A stretch of DNA of 10,548 nt, taken from Pseudomonadota bacterium. Its GTDB lineage: Bacteria > Bdellovibrionota > UBA1018 > CAIMNF01. Shown here piece after piece: positions 1 through 6,437 of the stretch; within the stretch, counting starts at the first letter, position 1; each line of letters opens with the position of its first letter. Below the pieces are notes generated by a model. It ran no database searches and had not been told where the DNA came from. It worked only from the letters and a program-made list of their open reading frames with translations. Both the position numbers and the translations under genes were made by a program. The stretch is from NCBI GenBank assembly GCA_027482725.1, contig JAIXVT010000232.1:1-10548 (forward strand), given 5' to 3'.

Positions 1-115
1 AGCCCTCTTTGCTTTGAATCACATCAAAGAACTCACCTCCGGGCCGCTCGCCGACCTGATAAAAGCTCATGATTTCGATATGCTTGAGTCGCCCAAATCT
101 ATCCCGACTTTTCAT
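1..115 (-). CDS. Putative SpoIIE/PP2C-type serine phosphatase, N-terminal 38 residues only
   Basis: This is the start of a minus-strand gene that runs off the left edge. The ATG lies at 115-113 and overlaps the TAA of the upstream barrel gene by one base (TAATG). A strong Shine-Dalgarno, GGGAGGAGAG at 130-121, sits 5 bases upstream inside the barrel gene, so translation is probably coupled. The visible protein begins MKSRDRFGRLKHIEIM and continues with a segment ending in ERPGGEFFDVI. That segment resembles the first strands of SpoIIE/RsbU-type PP2C phosphatases, where a GGDfYDv motif carries the first metal-binding Asp; here the residue after GG is Glu, followed by FFD. If right, it would remove phosphate from Ser/Thr on a regulator, a role that fits the nearby Ser/Thr kinase. 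The call rests on about 20 residues and the catalytic half is outside the window. Confidence 0.5.
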   Translation of the reverse strand, partial: MKSRDRFGRLKHIEIMSFYQVGERPGGEFFDVIQSKEG

Positions 116-1203
116 TAACGCTCTCCTCCCAGACTCGCCTTGCGTTCAGCGCTACGATCACGTGCGGGCTTTGAACCTAAGCGTACGGTATATTGAACCA
201 AAAACCGGGAATCAAACGATCTCCCGACATCAAGCGGATTTTTTTCCTGAGCATAAGTGAGCGAAAAAGAATTCTCACGTGTCGTAATTCCGATTCCCGC
301 AGAAGGGTTCAAAAAACCCGTCAATCCGGTTCGGATCTGAAAGACTCTCCCGAAATCAAAATCCAGACCGAAAGCAAGTCGCTCATAAACAGGCACCCCA
401 GTTGTTGAGGTCATGTCGTAAAGCTGGACGTACCAATGATTGACCGACCTGCCAATAAAAGCGGTTTCAAAGGTAAACGCGGAATCAAAAACAAAACCAG
501 ACCGAATCCCGGTATTTCTGGCAACAAGGTAAAGTGAGGGTCGATAATGAAACGGGAAATTGAAATTAAAACTTGCGGTGTGTCCCAAACCAGAACGCGA
601 TGGAATACTTGAGGTGTAATTCAAACCCGTGCTGTTTTGATCTATTTTCTTTTCTCCAAAAGTCAGATTCTGCCACTGGAGCGAATACCCTAAACGAATG
701 ATCCCTCCCGCTAGATCGAGACCATAACCCAAAACGGGAGCTATGGCCTTATCGACATGAACATGAATGTTTCCATCCCGACCCAAAGCCGCTTGCCTCC
801 GGTCAGAAACTAAAATTCCGGCGCCAAATCCCATAAAGCTTGCTCCAGAAAAAATGCTGTAGCCCTGACCAAACACTTGTTCGGGATGTGAAGCGAGTTC
901 AGGCTTTAATCCAGAAAGAGAGGTCGAGCTTAAACTAGAGAAACCCAGCCCCCCAATACTGGCGGAAGTCATCTCTAAATTGAGATTCAGCAATTCGAAT
1001 CGAAGCCTTTTTGATTTTGATAAGGCGCCCGGGTGATTAAAGAGCTGACCACCGATTTCCGAGTCTATCGGGAGAGTAACTCCTGCTAAAGCTTGTGACC
1101 GAGCATCCATGTAACGTTGATAAGGAATAACCGCAGGACGTCCGCAGACCTGAGCCCCTGTAAAGAAAACAACACAAATGCTTCCAATCCATGGAAATCG
1201 CAC
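115..1203 (-). CDS. Outer-membrane beta-barrel protein, PorV/UPF0164-like
   Basis: A 362-residue exported protein. The first ~21 residues (MRFPWIGSICVVFFTGAQVCG) form a signal peptide. Next comes RSQALAGVTLPIDSEIGGQLFNHP, which resembles the N-terminal signature of PorV/FadL-like barrels (G-A-x-A-G-G ... NPAG), where a short N-terminal element plugs the barrel. The rest alternates polar and hydrophobic residues with many Gly and aromatics, as expected for antiparallel membrane strands, ending in RFLVQYTVRLG. A basic tail of about 18 residues (KPARDRSAERKASLGGER) follows the last strand; part of it simply encodes the Shine-Dalgarno of the next gene. The start is GTG at 1203, because no in-frame ATG precedes the signal peptide; its Shine-Dalgarno is weak. 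The gene diverges from the response regulator across 47 bases. What it transports or anchors cannot be told. Confidence 0.7.
   Translation of the reverse strand: MRFPWIGSICVVFFTGAQVCGRPAVIPYQRYMDARSQALAGVTLPIDSEIGGQLFNHPGALSKSKRLRFELLNLNLEMTSASIGGLGFSSLSSTSLSGLKPELASHPEQVFGQGYSIFSGASFMGFGAGILVSDRRQAALGRDGNIHVHVDKAIAPVLGYGLDLAGGIIRLGYSLQWQNLTFGEKKIDQNSTGLNYTSSIPSRSGLGHTASFNFNFPFHYRPSLYLVARNTGIRSGFVFDSAFTFETAFIGRSVNHWYVQLYDMTSTTGVPVYERLAFGLDFDFGRVFQIRTGLTGFLNPSAGIGITTRENSFSLTYAQEKNPLDVGRSFDSRFLVQYTVRLGSKPARDRSAERKASLGGER
121..130 (-). promoter_or_regulatory. Strong Shine-Dalgarno for the coupled phosphatase start
   Basis: GGGAGGAGAG lies 5 bases before the ATG at 115, inside the last codons (Leu-Gly-Gly-Glu) of the upstream barrel gene. 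It supports translation of the truncated downstream gene from that ATG. Confidence 0.7.
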
Positions 1204-1250
1204 AAGTTCTTATCGACTCTGAGCGATTTTGACTTAAACTTTTATGTAGG

Positions 1251-1952
1251 ATGAACCGACAAAAAATTCTAATTGTCGAAGACAGCGACGACACCCTGAC
1301 GTTTTTAAAGATCATCTTACAAAAAAATTATGATCTTTGCTTCGCGCGAGACGGAAAGTCGGCGCTTGATGCCGTCAAAACAGAGGCGCCCGATCTTGTC
1401 CTTCTGGATGTACTCTTACCCTTGATCAACGGGTATGAGGTTTGCAAAACCCTAAAAAATGATCCGGAGCTTAAAAAAATTCCCGTTATTTTTTTAAGCT
1501 CTAAAAACCTACAAGAAGAAGTTCATTATGGCCTCGAAATCGGAGCAGATGACTATTTGGTAAAGCCTTTCGATCATAACGAACTCAAGACACGAATCCA
1601 AAATCGACTGAACATTACTTCGGGAATCAAATCAGCGATGCATGGGGAGTCGATGCTCAAGCTTGGCACCATAGAACTGGAACTCATTGAACGCTCCGTA
1701 AAGGTAAACGGAGAAGAGGTTTCGCTGACTCAAACTGAATTTGATATCTTACGACTCCTTGGACAGAAACGAGGATCGGTGGTGAGTCGGGAAGAAATCA
1801 TGCAAACTTTGTGGAAACAATCCGCAAAAACAACATCTGACCGCACGATCGACGTCCACATTCGGTCACTTCGAAAAAAGCTTCCCCAATTGAACGAACA
1901 AATCAAAACTCTGTACGGACAAGGTTACCAACTGACCCTACATTCGGGTTAG
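1251..1952 (+). CDS. OmpR/PhoB-family response regulator (orphan)
   Basis: A 233-residue two-domain transcription regulator. Residues 1-120 form a receiver domain: acidic pocket E10/D11, phospho-acceptor D53 in LVLLDVLLP, switch Ser83 and conserved Lys105 in LVKPF. Residues about 137-231 form a winged-helix DNA-binding domain with the usual LTQTEFDILRLL, SREEIMQTLW and TIDVHIRSLRKKL stretches, ending in YGQGYQL. Phosphorylation at D53 should favour dimerisation and promoter binding. No histidine kinase lies in the window, so its partner is elsewhere; its neighbours are a barrel protein and a Ser/Thr kinase. The start at 1251 is fixed by an in-frame TGA 21 bases upstream and by alignment to the family start (KILIVEDS). 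Only TAGG directly abuts the ATG, so there is no normally spaced Shine-Dalgarno. The TAG stop overlaps the TAA of the convergent kinase gene. Confidence 0.95.
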   Translation: MNRQKILIVEDSDDTLTFLKIILQKNYDLCFARDGKSALDAVKTEAPDLVLLDVLLPLINGYEVCKTLKNDPELKKIPVIFLSSKNLQEEVHYGLEIGADDYLVKPFDHNELKTRIQNRLNITSGIKSAMHGESMLKLGTIELELIERSVKVNGEEVSLTQTEFDILRLLGQKRGSVVSREEIMQTLWKQSAKTTSDRTIDVHIRSLRKKLPQLNEQIKTLYGQGYQLTLHSG

Positions 1953-3844
1953 TTTTTTGGGTCAAGTCGTACCTTCACTTGGTTTTCACCCTCATTTGTA
2001 TTGATAATAGAAAAATTTTTCGTCCCTTCAAATCCCGGAACGTTCATTTCGATGACATAATCACCTTGCTCTAAATAAACATCTTTTGGAGTTGCTCCAT
2101 GATCCACAAGACCACGATCTCCCAGCCGCAAGATCCTAAAACTTGCTCCCTCCAAACTTATTCCTGATTTCATTTCCCCGGTAATTAATACTTTTTTTGC
2201 CTGAATCGGCAAGAGACGTGCTGGAATTTTAACTTCACCAGAAACAAGATCTCGCTCGGTTTCCGTTAGCGTAATTTTTTTGGGGTGATAGCCGGATGCA
2301 GAAATTTCTACATGAATCGCACCTTTTTTGGGCACCCTTAAGGCCGGAGGGTCTTTAAGATCTCGACGTTCGGCTGGAACACCATTAATTTTCACAGTAA
2401 CGGCGTCCACAGGCAATTCGGGCTCTAAGCGTATCACCGCAAGCTGAAGATCTGCTGAGTTGATCTGATCAGAAAACGGGGTAGCAGGCTCACGTGCTAC
2501 GCCTTCCTCTTGAATTTTATCCGACTGCCAACGCCATGCAAAAAAACCAAGAACCACAGACAGACTTGCAGCAATGGCGATCTTACCTAAATCCAAAGTC
2601 CAACTCGGTAAAAACCCCCTTTTTTTTGCTGAGTTTCTTATTTTTGGAGGTGGCGGAACGACAAGTCCTGTTGGTAGATTCAGATCCCTTGCCGTAATTC
2701 TTACTTTGGAACCTGATGAGGGAGAAGGAGCGTGAGAGGGATTCCCTCCGGTCGTTGTTCGACTTTCAGAGACCAAAGTTGAAACAGGAAATGGTGGAAG
2801 GTTTTTTTCTTTTGTTTTTTCCTCTTCAAGAGAAATAAGATGTTTAATTTCTTTTTCTGCAATTTGATTTAAATCGTGAATTTTTTTCCTGTCTTCGATG
2901 ATATGTTCTTGAAAAAGTTTTTTTATCTCTGTAGAAAGATCGCTTGGGGAAAATCCATTGTAATTTTTTTGGATCAATTTACGTGCATTTTTTGCAACAT
3001 CTTCAGCGCTGGAAAACCTACGGTGCGGGTCCCTTCGTAAACACTGCATGATAAATTCATCGATCGACTCCGGTGTTTCTGTTCGAAAAAGCGAAGGTGG
3101 CGTCACCATCGACTCACAAGCATCAATCATTTTCAACACTTGGAATTCGTGATCTCCTTCTGCAGAAAACAGACGACGCCCCGCAATAAGCTCCCAAAGC
3201 ACAATCCCAAGAGAAAAAATATCAGAGCGATGATCCACTCCCTCCCCCGTTACTTGCTCAGGAGAGAGGTAGCTCAGTTTCCCTTTGATCACTCCAACTT
3301 TAGTCGTGCTTTCAGCATGATTCAGGTTTTTTACAATACCAAAATCAATAATTTTGATCCGGCCATCAAATGCAATAAGAATATTTTGTGGACTCACATC
3401 TCGATGCACTAAATTCATTTTTTGTCCGCTTAGAGGATCTTTAAAATGGTGTGCATAGTGAAGGGCCAAAGCGACTTGTTCTGCAATGTAAAGGATATGG
3501 GCAAGATGCAAAGGGTGGTTTCGCTCCAAACATCGGTTCATGATCTGTTTTAGGTCACGACCATCAATCCACTCCATAGCGATATACGAAAGCTCGTCCG
3601 TTTCACCCGCATCATAGACTTGAGGAATGTTGGGGTGATTCAGCTTTAATCCCAGATCACTTTCTGCGCGGAACATGTGACGCATTTCTGGTTTAGCCCG
3701 AAGGGACTCCTGCATGCGCTTGACGATCATCAGCTTTCCAGAAAGATCTGCACGGAACGGGCGGGCACGAAAAATTTCGGCCATTCCTCCTTCACCGACT
3801 CGATCAATTAAATAATAGTTTCCAAAGCGCTTTAGGGTTTTCAT
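1949..3844 (-). CDS. Membrane Ser/Thr protein kinase with PEGA-like periplasmic tail
   Basis: A 631-residue Hanks-type kinase. The cytoplasmic catalytic domain covers about residues 8-290: glycine loop GEGGMAEIF (17-25), ATP-anchoring Lys42, Glu61, catalytic loop HRDVSPQN (147-154), metal-binding DFG (167-169) and SPE (194-196) closing the activation loop, which holds the candidate autophosphorylation sites Ser179, Thr180 and Thr181. Residues 300-347 are a charged, probably helical segment. Residues 348-410 are Pro/Ser/Thr-rich, and residues 421-437 are one membrane helix. The remainder should lie in the periplasm and contains a PEGA-like repeat (about 478-527, ending ISASGYHPKKI) and a second, weaker one (about 560-627). 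All catalytic residues are present. GAGAG lies 4 bases before the ATG. The HRDVSPQN loop is typical of myxobacterial-type kinases. Substrates are unknown; the neighbouring response regulator and phosphatase are candidates only by position. Confidence 0.93.
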   Translation of the reverse strand: MKTLKRFGNYYLIDRVGEGGMAEIFRARPFRADLSGKLMIVKRMQESLRAKPEMRHMFRAESDLGLKLNHPNIPQVYDAGETDELSYIAMEWIDGRDLKQIMNRCLERNHPLHLAHILYIAEQVALALHYAHHFKDPLSGQKMNLVHRDVSPQNILIAFDGRIKIIDFGIVKNLNHAESTTKVGVIKGKLSYLSPEQVTGEGVDHRSDIFSLGIVLWELIAGRRLFSAEGDHEFQVLKMIDACESMVTPPSLFRTETPESIDEFIMQCLRRDPHRRFSSAEDVAKNARKLIQKNYNGFSPSDLSTEIKKLFQEHIIEDRKKIHDLNQIAEKEIKHLISLEEEKTKEKNLPPFPVSTLVSESRTTTGGNPSHAPSPSSGSKVRITARDLNLPTGLVVPPPPKIRNSAKKRGFLPSWTLDLGKIAIAASLSVVLGFFAWRWQSDKIQEEGVAREPATPFSDQINSADLQLAVIRLEPELPVDAVTVKINGVPAERRDLKDPPALRVPKKGAIHVEISASGYHPKKITLTETERDLVSGEVKIPARLLPIQAKKVLITGEMKSGISLEGASFRILRLGDRGLVDHGATPKDVYLEQGDYVIEMNVPGFEGTKNFSIINTNEGENQVKVRLDPKN

Positions 3845-3887
3845 GTCGCTCTCAATTTATCGACAAAAACCCAGATTACCTTAATGG

Positions 3888-3922
3888 GGTGGGTCAATCG
3901 TGACCCACCGACTCTTTTTTTT
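3888..3922. terminator. Perfect 9-bp dyad with adjacent T/A tract; possible terminator or operator
   Basis: GGTGGGTCA (3888-3896), a 4-base loop ATCG and TGACCCACC (3901-3909) form a perfect inverted repeat. On the plus strand it is followed by GACTC and eight T (3915-3922). On the minus strand, the direction of both flanking genes, the A-tract precedes the stem and no T-run follows directly. The dyad therefore fits a poor minus-strand terminator, a plus-strand terminator against antisense transcription, or a protein-binding site upstream of the kinase. It lies between the stop of the amidotransferase-like gene (3921) and the kinase start (3844). The rest of this 76-base gap shows no other clear element. 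Confidence 0.5.
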
Positions 3923-4772
3923 ACAGTGTCAGGGTCGCCGCCCAAACGATCATTTCTTTGGCCAAATCATGGTCGGTACCGTCTGGATCGGTAATGCCGT
4001 CCTCTTTGGTCCAAAACTCGGGAGCCTCGGGATGAAATCCGGTGATAAAGACACGCCCTTTTCCGTAGGTTGTGCGCGCCGCAGCGATGGGGGATTGATC
4101 TTTTCCAAGGTATCGAGAAATGATTTCAACGCTTACCCGGTTTCCAAGGCCGTCCCTGAGATCCGTTCTAGGCTTTCCTTGGCGATCAGTGAGCCCGTCC
4201 AAATAAGCCCCTCCCTCAAAATAGACCGTTCGCTTCTGCCTACCCCAATTGATCGACTCCAGGGAAAACTCAACGTCATTCCGTTCGGATGAAAAGTACG
4301 CAAGCCGGGTAATCCCAGGGAACACATTTAACCCAAGCAGACGGGATCCGCCCACGCGGTACGTAGCCGCAAATGCCCCGGCACAGAACCCCACGTAACC
4401 CATACCGTCCTGAATCCGATTCCGAAGGTAATGGACCAAGGCCATAGGCATATTTTGAATCATAACTCCTGCATACCCCCCGGGCTGGATCCAAACCCGA
4501 GCACCGGACAATTGGGCATCACGGGCTTTGGTGTCACGCCATCCCCGAAACGAATTCTCTTTGACATAAACCACCGAAAATCCCGATTTTTCGGCCACAT
4601 CCCCTGCGTAATTAGAACAGTTGTCCTCACAATCTCCTGTTCCCGCATACACCACGGCTACAGGCCGACCGCCAGTCCAATCTTGCGCGGATACCTCAGA
4701 GGCGCTGTGAAGAAAAGCAACAACACCCAACGCCACTGAGTTTAATATTTTTAAACAGTAATCATTGATCAT
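3921..4772 (-). CDS. Exported BPL_N / class-I glutamine amidotransferase-like protein
   Basis: A 283-residue protein with a signal peptide (about 1-29, cleavage after ASEVSA). The mature part matches the fold of the BPL_N domain, named after the N-terminus of eukaryotic biotin-protein ligase and belonging to the class-I amidotransferase group: VAVVYAGTG (38-46), IQPGGYAG (95-102), nucleophile elbow GYVGFCAGAF with Cys130, and GFHPEAPEFW supplying His247 and Glu249. A complete Cys-His-Glu set is thus visible, so it may be an active hydrolase or amidase, but the substrate is unknown. No biotin-ligase catalytic domain follows, so it should not be named as one. Export means it works in the periplasm or outside. 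AGG lies 3 bases before the ATG. It follows the uracil-DNA glycosylase gene by 32 bases and may share its transcript; a TTGACA in that gap lacks a good -10 partner. Confidence 0.75.
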   Translation of the reverse strand: MINDYCLKILNSVALGVVAFLHSASEVSAQDWTGGRPVAVVYAGTGDCEDNCSNYAGDVAEKSGFSVVYVKENSFRGWRDTKARDAQLSGARVWIQPGGYAGVMIQNMPMALVHYLRNRIQDGMGYVGFCAGAFAATYRVGGSRLLGLNVFPGITRLAYFSSERNDVEFSLESINWGRQKRTVYFEGGAYLDGLTDRQGKPRTDLRDGLGNRVSVEIISRYLGKDQSPIAAARTTYGKGRVFITGFHPEAPEFWTKEDGITDPDGTDHDLAKEMIVWAATLTL

Positions 4773-4804
4773 CGCCTACACTCTGGGCGACTGTGAAAAT
4801 TTTG

Positions 4805-5488
4805 TCAACTTGTATTGTTTAAGAAATTCTTAGCCAAGTCAAAGACGTCATCAAAAGCGGCTTCGGTCAAAACACCTGTAAAGGTATTCTGCTGAGACGG
4901 GTGATATGACCCCACGATCACCATGCGTCTATCGGACGATTCGCAAGTCACAAAAGTACCGTGCCTAAACACGGGCCTTGGACGGGGCACCTGAAACAGT
5001 TGGGTCGCAGCATCAAACGCCACTTTCCCCAGAGCTAAAATCACTTGAACATTTTTCAAGAGCTCCCGCTCCTGAACCAGAAAATCACGGCACGACCTGA
5101 ACTCGTCAGGGAGAGGCTTATTCGCTGGCGGGGCGCAACGGACCACCATGGACACCCAAGCACCTTTCAGGGCCAAACCATCTGCTTTATGCGAACTCAG
5201 GGCCTGATTGGAAAATCCCGCACGAAAAAGTGCTCGGTATAGCCAAACCCCGGATTGATCGCCGGTAAACGGGCGGCCAGTTCGGTTTGCACCATGAGCG
5301 CTTGGGGCCAAGCCCAGCACCCAAAGTCGAGCATCGGGATCTCCAAACGAAGGAACGGGCCTACCCCAATACTCGTCTTGTCGAAATGCACGTTTTTTTT
5401 CTTTTGCAACGTCCCGAGTGTAAGTCCTGAGCCGATCGCAGCGTTGGCACTCCGTGAACACATGACAAAAAACACTAAGATCTTTCAT
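4805..5488 (-). CDS. Uracil-DNA glycosylase, family 5 (UDGb type)
   Basis: A 227-residue DNA-repair enzyme expected to cut uracil and related deaminated bases from DNA at the start of base-excision repair. Motif 1, GLAPSAHGANRTGRPF (59-74), is the family-5 form, with Ala where other families carry a catalytic Asp or Asn. Motif 2 is HPSQQNTFTGVLT, with His196. Four Cys (C14, C17, C118, C133) are placed as the ligands of the [4Fe-4S] cluster of family 4/5 enzymes. Length is normal for the family. The ATG at 5488 lies 14 bases inside the end of the upstream pseudouridine synthase gene and has no clear Shine-Dalgarno, so translation is probably coupled to that gene. The family assignment is strong; the exact substrate range cannot be read from sequence. 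Confidence 0.92.
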   Translation of the reverse strand: MKDLSVFCHVFTECQRCDRLRTYTRDVAKEKKRAFRQDEYWGRPVPSFGDPDARLWVLGLAPSAHGANRTGRPFTGDQSGVWLYRALFRAGFSNQALSSHKADGLALKGAWVSMVVRCAPPANKPLPDEFRSCRDFLVQERELLKNVQVILALGKVAFDAATQLFQVPRPRPVFRHGTFVTCESSDRRMVIVGSYHPSQQNTFTGVLTEAAFDDVFDLAKNFLNNTS

Positions 5489-6197
5489 GATGAGCCAGAT
5501 CCCAAGTGGCCTTCATTTGCTGGACCATCTGAGGATCAATTTCTATGAATGCCCCTGGAGCCAAATCCCCGAGAACAAATGGGCCAAGAACCGTTCGAAC
5601 CAAACGCGTTACTAAAAAATTTTGCGCCAAACACATTCTTCTTACAAATCGCTTGCGCCCTTCGGAAACAGTAACTCTCAAGTGATTTAAGTTCATGACC
5701 TCGACGTGATGAAAGATGCCGGTGCCATCTTCCATTTCGACACCCTTAGTCCATGCTTTAAGCGCAAGTTCGGGATTCCATTGCCCTCCCCCATAAACCT
5801 CGTAAACTTTTTTTACGCCGTATCTGGGGTGAGTCGCCCTTAAAGCGAAATCCCCGTCCGATGTCATCAATAATAACCCCTCTGATTCGTAGTCCAGTCG
5901 GCCCACAGGAAAAACATCTGGGTAATCAGGGAAAAAATCCATTACGGTTTTTCTCCCGTGGGTGTCTTTTTTGGTGCAAATCACTTGCGGGGGTTTGTGA
6001 AAAAGAAACGTGTGTTTCCCGACAAGCAAAGAAACACCCTTCCCATCAAAAGTGACTTGATCACGACCGGGATCCACGATGAGACCTTGAGTTTGAATCG
6101 TTTGTCCGTTTACTGAAACTCTTCCTTGTTCAATGTAAACTTCGCACTGACGACGTGATCCTACTCCGCACTGAGCAAGAAATTTTTGTAACCGCAT
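5475..6197 (-). CDS. rluB: rRNA pseudouridine synthase, RsuA/RluB family
   Basis: A 240-residue RNA-modifying enzyme. Residues 1-60 are an S4 RNA-binding domain (MRLQKFLAQCGVGSRR, then GRVSVNG). The catalytic domain has KPPQVICTKKDTHGRKTV (68-85) and the family motif VGRLDYESEGLLL, with catalytic Asp102, followed by the Y-x-V strand (KVYEVYGG) and RRMC near 209. It converts specific uridines of ribosomal RNA to pseudouridine. The N-terminus and CTKKDxHGRKTV look closer to RluB (23S rRNA) than RsuA, but the family members are hard to separate without alignment, so the symbol is tentative. The ATG at 6197 follows directly on the seven-T tract of an upstream terminator, leaving no Shine-Dalgarno; the start is still favoured because MRLQKFLA is the usual S4 start. 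The 3' end overlaps the glycosylase gene by 14 bases. Confidence 0.93.
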   Translation of the reverse strand: MRLQKFLAQCGVGSRRQCEVYIEQGRVSVNGQTIQTQGLIVDPGRDQVTFDGKGVSLLVGKHTFLFHKPPQVICTKKDTHGRKTVMDFFPDYPDVFPVGRLDYESEGLLLMTSDGDFALRATHPRYGVKKVYEVYGGGQWNPELALKAWTKGVEMEDGTGIFHHVEVMNLNHLRVTVSEGRKRFVRRMCLAQNFLVTRLVRTVLGPFVLGDLAPGAFIEIDPQMVQQMKATWDLAHHERS

Positions 6198-6235
6198 AAA
6201 AAAAGCACCCAGAGCACAGAAAGCCCTGGGTGCTT
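6198..6235 (-). terminator. Intrinsic terminator after the small basic protein gene
   Basis: On the minus strand AAGCACCCAG (6235-6226) pairs perfectly with CTGGGTGCTT (6212-6203) around a 13-base loop, and the T-tract runs on to 6198. The stem is GC-rich and the tract has seven T after the stem's final C, including two paired T, so it is a standard Rho-independent terminator. It lies 12 bases after the stop of the 61-aa gene and ends exactly where the ATG of the pseudouridine synthase begins. Confidence 0.88.
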
Positions 6236-6247
6236 AAATATCAAAAG

Positions 6248-6433
6248 TTACTTCTTACCCGATTTTTTCTTACGGAAAGCGACTTTTTTTTCAGTGGATC
6301 GCTTTGATTTTGCTTCGAAATACTTTCCTGCAAATTCCTTATCGGTGGCGATCTTAGCTTTACGCTTTACACGCCCCATTTTTCGCAAAGTTTTTTTTGA
6401 ATAGTTAGGTGTTGCTGTTGTAGTTGTCATCAT
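6248..6433 (-). CDS. Small Lys/Arg-rich protein of unknown function (61 aa)
   Basis: A 61-residue, very basic protein: 17 Lys and 5 Arg against 4 acidic residues. The first dozen residues are Thr-rich (MMTTTTATPNYS). The rest is charged, with YSKKTLRKMGRVKRKAK and a KK/RKKK-rich tail ending KKKSGKK. There is no signal peptide, membrane helix or Cys. I do not recognise a family. The composition suggests binding to nucleic acid or the ribosome, which is inference only. It is probably a real gene: AGGAAAG lies 7 bases before the first ATG, overlapping the peroxiredoxin stop, the gap to that gene is only 4 bases, and a terminator follows directly. It is therefore likely co-transcribed with the peroxiredoxin. 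The second ATG, one codon in, is an alternative start. Confidence 0.75.
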   Translation of the reverse strand: MMTTTTATPNYSKKTLRKMGRVKRKAKIATDKEFAGKYFEAKSKRSTEKKVAFRKKKSGKK

Positions 6434-6437
6434 TATT

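Noticed and set aside
1204..1250. Promoters for the divergent barrel and response-regulator genes
   Set aside because: A TTGACT at 1229-1234 (plus strand) has no -10 partner before the start codon, and no convincing pair is seen on the minus strand. Promoters must exist here or inside the neighbouring genes, but I cannot place them.
4133..4739. Open frames of 60-100 codons on both strands inside the amidotransferase-like gene
   Set aside because: They are in other frames of a clearly conserved gene, lack Shine-Dalgarno sites and show no recognisable motif.
4773..4808. TTGACA (minus strand, 4808-4803) as the -35 box of a promoter for the amidotransferase-like gene
   Set aside because: At 16-18 bases spacing there is no -10 hexamer better than three of six matches, so I do not list it as a promoter.
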